DNA from: Paraphoma chrysanthemicola
Taxonomy: Eukaryota; Ascomycota; Dothideomycetes; Pleosporales; Phaeosphaeriaceae
Assembly (NCBI GenBank): GCA_020744225.1
Contig: JAGMWG010000001.1
Span: forward strand, 124,001-188,000
Direction of reading: 5' to 3'
Length of the DNA: 64,000 nucleotides
Part shown: piece by piece, positions 20,123-30,263 of the stretch
Position numbering within the stretch: the stretch's first letter is position 1
Layout: the number at the start of each line of letters is the position of its first letter
Made by a program: the position numbers and the translations under genes
Notes under the pieces: model-generated
What the model was told of the DNA's origin: nothing
Seen by the model: only the letters and a program-made list of their open reading frames with translations
Database searches by the model: none

Positions 20123-21931
20123 ATGACCCTATATACCCACAGGCCGCTGTCCTCGCGGAACAGCATCCGCGTTCTGGAGCTTCAGCCTGGGCAGCCTGGA
20201 GACACACTACGCGGCAAACTTATTGAGGTCAGACTGTCTGAGGATACGATCTTCGATGCTCTTTCTTACTGCTGGGGCGAGCCGAAGTTCGACAGACATT
20301 TCATCTGTGACGACGAAAAGTATCAGATTACCGAGAGTCTTGCAATAGCGCTTGAGCATATTCGAAAGACCGAAGAATCGCTCACGATCTGGATTGATCA
20401 ATTGAGCATAGATCAGAACAACGTTGATGAGCGGAACAACCAAGTACAGATGATGGGAAGAATATTCTCCTCGGCGCGACAAGTCCTCATATGGCTCGGC
20501 CAGTCATCAGAAGCTAGTGATTACCTGTTCAAGTGCATACGCACATACAAATTCACAAACTCCGACTTGCAGCGGCTCATGTATGCGGTTGTGGAACTCT
20601 ATGATCGACCGTGGTTCGAGAGAACTTGGACTGTTCAAGAGTTCGTCCTCGCTAAACGCACTCAACTAATGGTCTGTGGACACCAGGGAAGCGAGTGGTC
20701 ACGATTTGTGTCCTTCACGCACATGCTTTACACACGTATAAGCCTTCAGGATCCAGAGAAATACCCAGATCCAACTCCAAGTATGCTCGAGGACATACGG
20801 GACATTTGTAGAAGGCTGGCGTACCTTCCCACCAAGACGATCTTCGAGCACGTGTTCACAACAACTTCCGTGGACAGTAACCCCGTATGGAAGAAGTTTG
20901 TTTCTTTTCCTTCGATGAAGTTCATGCAACGCGAGACTTCTGCTCGCTCGTTGTCCAAGCTCTTAATCTGGACACACAAGCGTCAGACAACAGATCCGCG
21001 CGACAAGGTATTTGGCCTGCTTGGAATATGCAAATTTCGAGACGAGCCCATTCGTGTCGACTATGCGAGAACGGCAGAAAGCCTATACACGGAAGTGATG
21101 GCTCGTATGATCGTAGACGAGAGTGAAATCGCTTTCATGGGATTCAGCTTCGGCCTGTTGCATACGTCGAGAGTCGGAAAGCTCCCATCTTGGGTACCAG
21201 ATCTATCCAATCAATCAGATACCGAGCCGCTTGAGCTCACGAGGGACCGAAAGCGTGTACGTGCCCATGCAGATTGTATTCGTCAAGCAATTGCATCCTC
21301 AACTGGATCGAAACCAATCGCCACATTCTCTTGCAATTTCCAAACTCTCTTCACCAAAGGGCGGAAACTAGGCATGATCGTCCATGTGCTTAGGCCGAAC
21401 CCGGAAGGACTCACGTACGGCGGTTGGAAACGGTGGCTTTCTTGGGTCATGCCCCTAGCACGTGCGCAACATTGCTTACCGGAAGAAATTCTGCTTTCGC
21501 TGTGCGACCACCGCTCTAGGAGAACCCGCGTAGAAGATGGCAAATTCATTGCTTTACTGAGTAAAATCACAAAATACGTGGAAAATACTGCATTAGCACC
21601 ATGGACCGATGACCTTGATATTGTTAGCCCACTCGAGTTTCTTCAAACATTCGTGGACGAAAGATGTTTCAAGAATTTCTTTTTCGTAATGGACACTGGC
21701 CACATCGGTCGATGTATTGGACGCTTTGAAAGAGAGGTTGAGATAGGCGACGTCGTCGCGGGACTCTTTGAAATCGATCTCCCATTCGTACTTCGAAGGA
21801 AAGATGATGCCCACACAATGGTCAGCATGGCACATGTCGCAGGTCATCGTTATAGAGAGCGGCATCACGATGAGACGGCGTCGGTCAATGCATCGAAGGA
21901 AGATGTACTGCGAGAGTACTCCATTGTGTAG
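20123..21931 (+). CDS. HET domain protein (602 aa)
   Basis: This is a third heterokaryon-incompatibility domain protein, in a single exon. The blocks are FDALSYCWGE (44-53), LTIWIDQLSIDQNN (87-100), ARQVLIWLGQSSEA (118-131) and RPWFERTWTVQEF (162-174), followed by TDPRDKVFGLLGIC, which is the usual end of the HET core. The remaining 280 residues are variable. It is much more diverged from the two HET genes at the left edge than those are from each other, and belongs to the common 10-15-residue-leader class (IRVLELQPG near the N-terminus). No partner domain such as NACHT or ankyrin repeats is attached. The start is the first in-frame ATG, 15 residues before that leader motif. Confidence 0.93.
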   Translation: MTLYTHRPLSSRNSIRVLELQPGQPGDTLRGKLIEVRLSEDTIFDALSYCWGEPKFDRHFICDDEKYQITESLAIALEHIRKTEESLTIWIDQLSIDQNNVDERNNQVQMMGRIFSSARQVLIWLGQSSEASDYLFKCIRTYKFTNSDLQRLMYAVVELYDRPWFERTWTVQEFVLAKRTQLMVCGHQGSEWSRFVSFTHMLYTRISLQDPEKYPDPTPSMLEDIRDICRRLAYLPTKTIFEHVFTTTSVDSNPVWKKFVSFPSMKFMQRETSARSLSKLLIWTHKRQTTDPRDKVFGLLGICKFRDEPIRVDYARTAESLYTEVMARMIVDESEIAFMGFSFGLLHTSRVGKLPSWVPDLSNQSDTEPLELTRDRKRVRAHADCIRQAIASSTGSKPIATFSCNFQTLFTKGRKLGMIVHVLRPNPEGLTYGGWKRWLSWVMPLARAQHCLPEEILLSLCDHRSRRTRVEDGKFIALLSKITKYVENTALAPWTDDLDIVSPLEFLQTFVDERCFKNFFFVMDTGHIGRCIGRFEREVEIGDVVAGLFEIDLPFVLRRKDDAHTMVSMAHVAGHRYRERHHDETASVNASKEDVLREYSIV

Positions 21932-22261
21932 CGGAACAGGATGCACAGCAGAGCTCTGAATCTTGACGCATTCTTGACCGCAACCACCAACTGCTGTCTA
22001 TTGGTTTGCGATTTACGTCCCGTGTATAGCCTGTTATCTTTTGTAACTTGTCTAGATCTTTGCTGCTGGAGCGCATATCTTCCAGCATATTGGGCGGCTG
22101 ACTCCTGTAGTCATTGTACGCTCCATGTTGGCTTGCAGTCGCCAGCAAAGGCAACAATCAAGCTCAACTTCGCCAATGCCAGCATTACGCATACAAACAC
22201 GGTGCCGTAACCCAAGGAATTCTAAAGAAAAAGAAAATACAAAATTCGCCCAACTCTAAGC
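21932..22261. other. Intergenic, convergent 3' ends
   Basis: This spacer lies between the HET gene (+) and the TDA10-type kinase (-). I see no gene in it. Confidence 0.45.
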
Positions 22262-23155
22262 CTAGAGCTCCTCAATCTTATCAATCCGCCGCGCCTTGTC
22301 CAACTCAACCCTCACATGCCGGCCCTTCTCCCCAAACAGCCCTTTCCTCAGTACATCCAAATACACTTCATAGCTCGGCATGTACCCATCAATGAATGCT
22401 CTGACCTGCTCATCCGACATCCCCGACCCTTTCGCCTCTATCATCTTATGCTCTTGCTGCAAGCGCCACGTATACACATTATTCAGATCATTCGTATCAA
22501 TGTGAATGAAGAAATCAAAATGCTGCGGCCCCATAAACGCATCACAATACCGTTTTAGGTTTTCATTAATCTCCAATAAATGTTGCAGTTGGTGTTGCGC
22601 AGGTGTGTTGACGGGGAGTTTTCCTGCCAATGCGTCCTGGTACTTTTGCTCGATAGCAGCATTCGGGAGAGGTTGGAAGCCAACGCACCAGCCTTCGAAG
22701 ACTACGACGTCGGGTTTGCGGGTTATTACTGGCCAATCTGATTCCGGTGCGCGGTCGCCTTCACCATTGAATTGGCTCTTGTCGAAGCTGGGAATCTGGA
22801 GCTCGCCGTCTCCACGGTACGCTTTCAGATCGCCGAAGAACTTTGCGGCGAGTTGTTCTTCGTGGGTTCCCGGTTGTCCACGTGTGCGGTAAAGCCTGTT
22901 TTCCGGGTTTTTGTTTCTTTGAGCGACGAGATCGTCGTGTGTCTTATATAGATCGTCAAGCGAGATGGTGATAGTATGTAGTTGTTGCTGGGACGTAAGG
23001 ATCTCTACGATTTTTGATGCCCAGGTTGACTTTCCTGAGCCCTGGAGTCCGGATATACCTAGGATGATTGGTTCTGATGACTTTTGATGTTGTTCCTTGA
23101 TTTGGGGTAAGAGGATGTCAAGTGCGCGTTGAACGTTGCCCGTCAAGTGCGACAT
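22262..23155 (-). CDS. tda10: TDA10-type P-loop kinase (glycerate-kinase-like)
   Basis: This is a 297-aa ATP-dependent kinase of the yeast Tda10 (YGR205W) / plant D-glycerate 3-kinase family; the fungal substrate is unproven. The Walker A motif is GISGLQGSGKST (residues 33-44). It is followed by TISLDDLYKTHDDL, the RGQPGTHE motif, a conserved PSFDKSQFNGEGDR and the Walker-B-like VVVFEGWCVGF. The C-terminal part has YTWRLQQEHKMIEAKGSGMS and FIDGYMPSYE, both typical of the family. The start chosen is the ATG at 23155 (MSHLTGNVQ). The open frame extends upstream only to a TTG. A TCTAAC and a CTTACAG just upstream look like a branch site and acceptor of a 5'-UTR intron. Confidence 0.92.
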   Translation of the reverse strand: MSHLTGNVQRALDILLPQIKEQHQKSSEPIILGISGLQGSGKSTWASKIVEILTSQQQLHTITISLDDLYKTHDDLVAQRNKNPENRLYRTRGQPGTHEEQLAAKFFGDLKAYRGDGELQIPSFDKSQFNGEGDRAPESDWPVITRKPDVVVFEGWCVGFQPLPNAAIEQKYQDALAGKLPVNTPAQHQLQHLLEINENLKRYCDAFMGPQHFDFFIHIDTNDLNNVYTWRLQQEHKMIEAKGSGMSDEQVRAFIDGYMPSYEVYLDVLRKGLFGEKGRHVRVELDKARRIDKIEEL

Positions 23156-23675
23156 TGTGGGGTAGGTGGGGATTTGATGTATTGCGGGGAGGGTGCGGAA
23201 TGTATGTACAGCACCTGTAAGTGTATGGGAGTTAGACAATGATCAGCTATTCGGCTAGGGTGAACGGACTTTCATAGTCCGGTTCCGAATTTCGTGGCTG
23301 AAGAAGTGCCTATGAACGGCCGCGGAAAGCTCCCCCGCTTCGCTGTTCTCTCCGAGCGCAGTTGCGCTTGGCCTCTTGGTTTCTTGGCTTCATCGCAATG
23401 CAGCTTGAATAAAGACGATTGTCAACTCTTTGCTGTCAATAGAGTCTTCCTCCAGCAGAACAATCGCGGATTTGAGCAAGGGATGACTTAGCAGTATCAC
23501 GTGAGCCTGCGACATGAAGCTTGGAACGTACTAGCGCGAAAAGATCGACTGATGCCTGCGTTTCTCGTCTCCACGATGCATGCTTACTTGTTCGCCATGA
23601 CACCCGCCCTCCTGTGAGATATTTACTGTTGATTATCTTGATCTTGCCTACTTGTAACCAAGCCACGGACTTGAC
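23156..23675. other. Divergent promoter region, tda10 / MYND gene
   Basis: This 520-bp region lies between two divergent genes. It probably contains a 5'-UTR intron of tda10 near 23220. No further gene is seen. Confidence 0.45.
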
Positions 23676-25201
23676 ATGCCGGCAAAGTGTAAGGAGCGAG
23701 AAAGCATACTTGCATCAGGGCTCGTGGATGTTCCAGCTCTGCCGCTGGGAGCAGTTCGCGGGGTTCTTTGCTTTCGATGTTTCGAACCTACAAATACTAT
23801 CTTGAAATGTGGTGGCTGTATGCGAGCAGGCTATTGCTCGAAAACCTGTCAGAAGTTGGACTGGACGGCCCTGCATAAGAAGCAGTGCAAGGTTCTACAG
23901 CAAATTAACGCTGTCGAACTTGAGGACTATCGTGACACGCGAACTTGGGAGGAGTACAGATTGGCACAGGTGAGACTCTTCGGGATCTCTCTCTCCAGTA
24001 GACATATTGACTTTCCATCACAGCTGCGTTACGTTCGGTTGGTGCAGAGCCTGACCCCTATCAAGGACACAATATTCATCATTCAGTTCGTCCAAGACAT
24101 GATCTACTAGAAGGACCTTGAAATCTGACTTATAGCAGAGCTCAATCGTACTGTAATACGTGTTATCGTAGCAGCAATCAGCTTGCAAGCCAAAAGATCG
24201 GCCTGAAAGCCTGCGAGCGCTGTCGCCTACTTCACCACTGTGGTAAATGCTCTGACTCGCATTCGAGTGCCGTATGTGCCATATATGAAGAACAGAACAG
24301 AATTGACCAGTTCCGCGTTGATCTTTTCGAGGACACTGGTAAGGCATCTGTTATGGAATGTACGGCTGAGCCACGCTCCACGTTCAAATCCTTGGAGACG
24401 TGCTCTACGTGGTACGATTACTTTGTCAACATTTCCGACAAGCCTTTCATCAAAGGGAGAGTACGCCCAGACTTCGGTGGGCTTTCAAATGCGGCTACAC
24501 GGGTAAGTGTAGACGAGCGCAAGTTCGAGGAGAGCAGGCGCATGTTCTTGCTTCTCGCTACCGATAACCTGACGATGCCGCTCACAATCCTGTCCGCACT
24601 AGAGGATCTTAAGCTTTTGAATGCCTCAAGCTTGCATGTCCACATCTTGGGAGCTACAGGGCGCGAATTTCTAGCGATGGCGTCCTTCGAAGAAATACTC
24701 CACCTAAACCCAGCATTAAAAACATTGGCTATGACTGCAATTGGCCCGTCTTCAATGCTGATGGACGGAGGACCTAATGGTCAATCGACGAAGCAAGATA
24801 TGCCATGCTGCCAAGGGTGCCAAATCCGCGGAAGAAGGCGTTTCCTATCATCGTACAAGGGACTGTATCATGACTACACAAAGTCATCTCTCTTCGAGAA
24901 GCCAGATCTGATCGTGGCCTTCAACAGTGGCTTTGCCGACGGCGATGACGCAGAGTCGGATTGGGATCAAACCATACGTATGATTGTCGACAGCGGCACT
25001 GCAACTCTCTTCACGGCGTACAATCCTCGCGAAGCTCGGAATGAGCAAGCAAAGATGAAAGGATTAGGTGCACGATTCGTCACGGAGCCGGAAGAGAACA
25101 AATGGCGCAGCCTGGTGCCGATGCCAGAGTTTTTAGATGTGGAGTACGAGATCTGGTATCAAAACTACTATCGCTACATTATCAAAGGCAGAACGCACTA
25201 G
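23676..25201 (+). CDS. MYND zinc finger / MSS51_C-like protein
   Basis: This protein is about 472 aa in three exons: 23676-23969, 24024-24085 and 24139-25201. A MYND zinc finger covers residues 32-71 (Cys32, 35, 45, 48, 54, 58, His67, Cys71; KCGGCMRAGYCSKTCQKLDW). A second Cys-rich block follows the splice joins (QSYCNTCYRSSNQL, CERCRLLHHCGKCSD) and the rest matches the C-terminal domain shared with yeast mitochondrial translation factor Mss51. Fungi have many such paralogues of unknown role, so an Mss51 function should not be assumed. The second intron uses a weak GTTCGT donor, chosen because it alone restores the phase and the expected IIQAQSYC. The first intron is 54 nt, divisible by three and without a stop, so its retention would add 18 residues. 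Confidence 0.85.
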
Positions 25202-25442
25202 GCAATAGTAAAGCGCTCACGACTATCTAAAAGGATGTGCCGTGAATCCGACGCAATCAAGCTTATTTGCAGGCTCGCCAGGCCGACTTCCAACACGTCT
25301 AAGCAAAGCGGATAGAAATTGCTTGAAAGAACAATCGGCATGTGCACGAGTTAACATTGCGTGTCGCTACAGGACGCCACAAGTTGCCGGATATCAAATA
25401 GAGCTCCTTCCCAACAGCGGCTTCTCTCTGCTCCTGTCTGTT

Positions 25443-26525
25443 TCACGGTTTTTCTTTCGGCGCCTCCGTCCAGCCTGGCATTTCATGGACGGTCTCAGTA
25501 TTCATTTCATAAACCTCATTAGGGCCCAGCCCTCTGTGACCATGCTTGTCTGACGTACTGAGTTCAGTAGCAGAATATCCAACCGCCTTCATCGGTTGAG
25601 GCTCGGCGAGGTCGTCTTCGACTTGGTGGATCTGTTGTGCGGACTCGGATCGTTGCGATTTGCGCCGCCGAAGAAGGAAGAATATTAGACCAACAATGGC
25701 GATAAGTCCAGCCAACGAGCCCACAACAGCACCAGCGATCGTCCCTGGAGAAGTGCTGCTTGAACCACCTGACGAAGCATTCGCATTCGGTGCTGAACTG
25801 GAGATTGACAAATCTGATCTTGTTGGAACACCTGCCGAGCCAGATGCTGAGCCCAAACTCGCCAGTGACGAAGATGTCGCCGCACATCCCAGTCTCGGCG
25901 CGAATGGCGCGAAACCATCGATCGGATGTGCGTAAGCGTTGGCGCCGGAAGTTGAGGCCACGAAAGGCGCCATGTTTGTTCCTCCGATCGAGTCGTACTG
26001 AAGGACTGTGGCAGTCGAGGCTACCGTGAACTGGCTGTAACATGTTCCACCGTATCCTGGACGCTCGCGTACTTTTGGGGTCGCCGGTGGTTCAAAGAGG
26101 TATCCTCTGTCGCGTGTCAGTCTCTTTGCCCAGTGATATTCGTGAAGGACTTACGATGGACAGCACGCAATGTAATTATCCTCCGCTACATATTGCGTAC
26201 AGAAATTTGACGGGCACACCAACGGACTCATGACTGGCACAATGGAGGATACTAGCGTCCCTGAGAGTAGAGAAGTATAGCTTCGCAGAAATTCTTCCGG
26301 ATAGCAATTCGTCACGGTTGTGGATGTGAAGGGCACCGGCTCATTCGCCCATATGAAAAAGCCGGGAGGAGGGAGCATGGTCAGCTTGTTCGAAGCACAT
26401 GATGCTGCCGGTGTGAACGTCGTTGACAAGCCTATGGTCGTGGTCGGCTGTCTCCAGCTTGTGCTACTCTCCGATGCCGTTTGCGACGCGGCGCTTTGCC
26501 GCGCGTGCAGTCTTCGTGCGGCCAT
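25443..26525 (-). CDS. Single-pass membrane protein with Cys-rich ectodomain
   Basis: This protein is about 344 aa in two exons (26525-26155 and 26106-25443), joined across a 48-nt GTAAGT-ACAG intron to give IACCPSGYLF. An N-terminal Cys-bearing domain (PASCASNK, TNCYPEEF, SPLVCPSNFC, IACCPSGY, GGTCYSQF) matches a widespread but uncharacterised fungal extracellular domain. A Ser/Ala/Gly-rich stalk follows, then one transmembrane helix at about residues 247-269 (GAVVGSLAGLIAIVGLIFFL), a LRRRK stop-transfer and a cytosolic tail of about 75 residues. The layout is like Mid2/Wsc-type cell-wall stress sensors, though the ectodomain is not WSC. I see no clear cleavable signal peptide at the N-terminus (MAARRLHARQ), which is odd for this topology; an upstream exon is possible. 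Confidence 0.75.
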
Positions 26526-27669
26526 CTCTTATCTGGTTGGCGTTACGCCTATTTTCCGCGACTTCTGGCCGCGCCTGTCTGTTCTAATCGCTGGATTAAC
26601 GTCGTCGAACGTGGGGAACGTGGAGAGCGAAGGACGCCGCCGAAACGCTTGAGCAGATAGGCGATCGCTCGATATTAACAGCATTGGCTTCCACCCTGAT
26701 CGGGATCCCAGTGCGACGGTCATGCCAGAACCCTGAACTAACCAACGGACCGTCAAAATGTGCTCTTGCGAATTTAGGAAAGGTGCTTCGCACGACACCC
26801 CAGTTAATTCGCCGACCCCTGCATAAACCCGCCAAACAGTCGCAGCCTTCATCCTTTGCACTCCTTCGCTTTGAAAATCTGTCGACTTCGGTGGATAGTC
26901 GTTACGATCCCTGCTGCACTTGGCTCAGAAAGGGGGCGGAGTTGAAACCAGATCCCCCTAGCGTCTCGCTAACGGGCATTATCCGCTGGGTTGACCCACT
27001 TATTGTTGATTACTTCCTGGCTCAGCCCTGCTATCCACTTATCAAATTGCTGACTGCAACCTGCTGCTCTTCCTGGTTGAGGCTGGGTCAGATTCGGACC
27101 GATACTGGAGAAAATTGATTGAAGCGCCTAGAATATGGTTCATCTGGCGAACTTAGTATCAACAACATCATTTCATCGGGCAGAAATTATGACGGCAAAA
27201 TACCGTGGAGTACGTCAGAGAGATAAGAAAGTATTCAGCGTCTCCGAATCACAACTTCGATCCAGTGTGCATGCACTACAAAGACCAGGACGTCCAAGGT
27301 AGTTTTAGTCAATCTCAACTGATTTTGGCATAGCTCAAACAAGGCAATAACGTTAGACCTGACTTTAACGCTAGCGAGGCGGGAACCGCCGTTGTCAAAC
27401 ATGGTCAGAGATAGTTGTTGGTCAGGCGACTTACAAAGCAGAGCCTGCAAAAAAAGCACCGGCAACAGTTCCACATTTGTTGAAACTACCGCTGGTAGTA
27501 ATTCGCGTTGTGGATACTGACTTAGAGCGCCAGTGGCTTTTGCGCTCCGGACCGAGCCTTGCTCGTGTATGCACGCATACTCCCCAGGCGGAACATTGTG
27601 CTCTTATCCATCAGACTAACAGAGATGCGGAAAATTCTGATCGCAGCATTTGAGTGTTGGCTTTACCTA
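26526..27669. other. Intergenic
   Basis: This 1.1-kb spacer has no supported gene. The longest ORF (26684-27118, + strand) looks random in composition and lacks recognisable motifs. Confidence 0.4.
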
Positions 27670-29128
27670 TTACTCAGCCTTACTGACGCCGTTCACCTTT
27701 CCTCCATTCAAGCCAGCGGCCTCAAACTCCTTCCTGTAAATGGCTTCCATCTCCCTTCTAAATGCAACAGCTTGGCTCTTCTCGCTGTACTCCACATCCG
27801 CCCAGGAAAGACACTGATCTTTCTTCACATTGCGCTTCAAAATAATCCCGTGCGCTAAACCGATCGGCAATCCTTCGATCCGCAAAGAGTCCCCAGCAGT
27901 CATGAGCTTGCCATATACCATGAAGCCGCCTTCTCCATCAAGCTTCTCGCCAATTTTCAAGTCTCTCTTGGCTGTTGCTACTACATCTCCACACCAAGAC
28001 TGGGTCTGGCCTGTTGGCTCGCCTCTCACCATGATGGATGCGACCGAGATACCAAGCTCAAGACCAATTAGGTGGTATGGCTTGTACTGAGCCGCATATT
28101 TCCCAGTCGAGTCGGTTTTCAAGCCATACTGCTTGAAGCACTCCTTCTGATACTCGCCCGGCGCTTCAATAATCACATAAACACCCCAGCGGAGATCGTT
28201 ATGCACCCACCGCCCGTCTTTCTCAACACACGACACGACTTCGACAGTACCTTTCTGATCTAGCTGGCCTCCATCGTTCTTTGGTTTCAAAACCTCGGGC
28301 AAGTCGTGAGTTCCACAAGGTGGGAATGCCAGGCCACCTGATGGCGGGGACAGGTCGCATCCATTCGCAACGGCAGCCATCTCGAGCGCAGACTTTGTGC
28401 CATCCAGGAAAGAGTTGAACATTTGCGGGTTGAAGTCACCGCTCGCAAGCTGTTCTTTGGTGAAGCCGTAGTGGTTCCAGACAGTGTCAGGAGTGGAGTA
28501 GTGGTACTGTGGTAGGTGCTTGGTACCCTTCCCGGCACATACCACATCGAAGCCAGCGGTACGTGCCCAGTCTACCAGTTCAGCTATCAGTGCAGGTTGA
28601 TCCCCGTACGCCATGGAGTATATGATGCCGGCCTCTTTAGCCTTGCGAGTCAGCAAAGGGCCGGCGAGCACGTCTGCTTCGACATTGATCATGACAATAT
28701 GTCTCTTATGCTCGCAGCAAAGTAAAGCATGGCGAACACCGGCGGCAGGATTACCAGTCACCTCGAGGATCACGTCGATGCCTGGAGTTGCAATCATGGC
28801 CGCCGCGTCAGTGGTGATGACAGTTTTGCCCTGCTTCAGGCCTTCGACCAGCGATAAGGAAGCGGTAGTATCATATCTCCCTTCTGGAAATCCAGTCTTC
28901 TTCAGTGCATTTAGTGCTCGTTCAGGCGCAAGATCTGCGATGGCTGCTAATCTGACGCCTTTCGTACGATGAGATTGCGAAATGCTAGAATTTGTCAACG
29001 CTATTCTAGCTTCGAGAGCATTCATGTACCCACTACATAGATCCAAACTTCCCAGCCCCTATGATTCCGACTTGTATCGACTTCCCAGCCTCCTCTAGAG
29101 CAGCTAATTTGGTAGATAGGCTTGTCAT
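27670..29128 (-). CDS. NAD(P)-binding oxidoreductase, homoserine-dehydrogenase/DRL-like with SAF-like tail
   Basis: This is an oxidoreductase of about 468 aa. Exon 1 (29128-29037) encodes MTSLSTKLAALEEAGK and the Rossmann motif GIIGAGKFGS (residues 21-30). A 52-nt intron (GTAGTG to TTCTAG) joins it to exon 2 (28984-27670), which continues ISQSHRTKGVRLAAIADLAP. Further blocks are IDVILEVTGNPAAG, GIIYSMAYGDQPA, CAGKGTKHLPQYHYSTPD and, near the C-terminus, VVATAKRDLKIGEKLDGEGG, which resembles the SAF (antifreeze-like) fold. The family is annotated variously as homoserine-dehydrogenase-like or FlgA/SAF-domain protein; its substrate is unknown. The intron interrupts the Rossmann fold, so a prediction that ignores exon 1 would miss the nucleotide-binding motif. 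The next gene upstream on the same strand is an FAD oxidoreductase. Confidence 0.85.
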
Positions 29129-30263
29129 CCTGATATTGTCGTGGTTGCGCTACGAATTGAAGAGAAAGTCCCTAGCAGAGCAAGACAACTTATGCTACGG
29201 AATCTCTTCAGTCTTAATTCCGGGCATCGCCTGCTTCCCCAGATCTCAGTGGTACGCTACCCCGCTGAGGGGGATTTTGGCTTCATGTCTGTCTCGTCTC
29301 GAGCACGAAACTACCATCGGACTGCTCTCCGAGTCTCCGAAAGCAAGGTCGACACATTGGATTGGTTGTGATGTAAATCTGCGGAAAAGCTGACCCATCG
29401 AAGACATTCTTATGAGCACTGTGTTTGCACAACATGCTGTAGTTGAAGGTTTTGGTGAGGAAGTCGTATCTTCAGCCTTGTCTCAAGCTTCAGCCACACA
29501 CGTCATCACTGTACCTTCCACCTTGTACCATTTTCGGAAATGCTCAACTTGAGAATACTGAATATGTGAAGAGTGTTTACCAAACCAGTACTTCCACATA
29601 AACCTCGAGATACTCTGGCCTACCCTATTCCACTATCTTGCCGCACCCTATTGCGCCACGCCGACACCCTGACTCGCTTCCGCCGCCACGGCATCTGCCA
29701 CGTCAAAACGCATGCGTCCGTCCACAAATCGCTCCACGCGCACAACCCGCTCGCTACCAACAAAGCATGCACACGCTGTCGCAGAAGCAATTAACCGGAA
29801 TTACCGCGACGGGCAGGTTGGCCCGACGGGTGTGGATGACTGCGGCAGTTCCACGGTTCTGTGTGTCGCATTTTTTCCGCCTCTTACGTTAGGCTGCCGT
29901 GACGGGTGGGCGCGCGGCAGCTACGGCAGCTAGTGGCGAGTTGTATCAGTGGTTACAAGGGGCCAGACTACCTGAGGGTGGCACTGTGCTGTGCTGTGCT
30001 TGATGCAAGTGCATGGGAAGTCAGGAAGGGTTTTCGGGAAATGAAGGGGTCAACGAGACCTGTGAGTATCGCGCGAGTCATGTGAAGACCAGCATACAAG
30101 CATTGTCAAGTCAGGCCATGCATTATGCCTTTGCCTTGGATCTGTCCCAGGTTTGGGCACGATGTGGTACTGATTCTTGTCACAACATCCATCGTGGACT
30201 GTGTGGGAGTTTGCATCGAGAGAGCGACCACGACTGCTGACTATAGGCCTTGCAATACATGCG
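29129..30263. other. Intergenic
   Basis: This 1.1-kb region has no supported gene. It holds the promoter of the oxidoreductase gene on its left and the 3' end of the FAD oxidoreductase on its right. Small ORFs near 29573-29933 overlap in three frames and look fortuitous. Confidence 0.4.

Noticed and set aside
26684..27118. 144-codon plus-strand ORF between the surface protein and the oxidoreductase
   Set aside because: There is no domain, no clear start context, and random-looking sequence.
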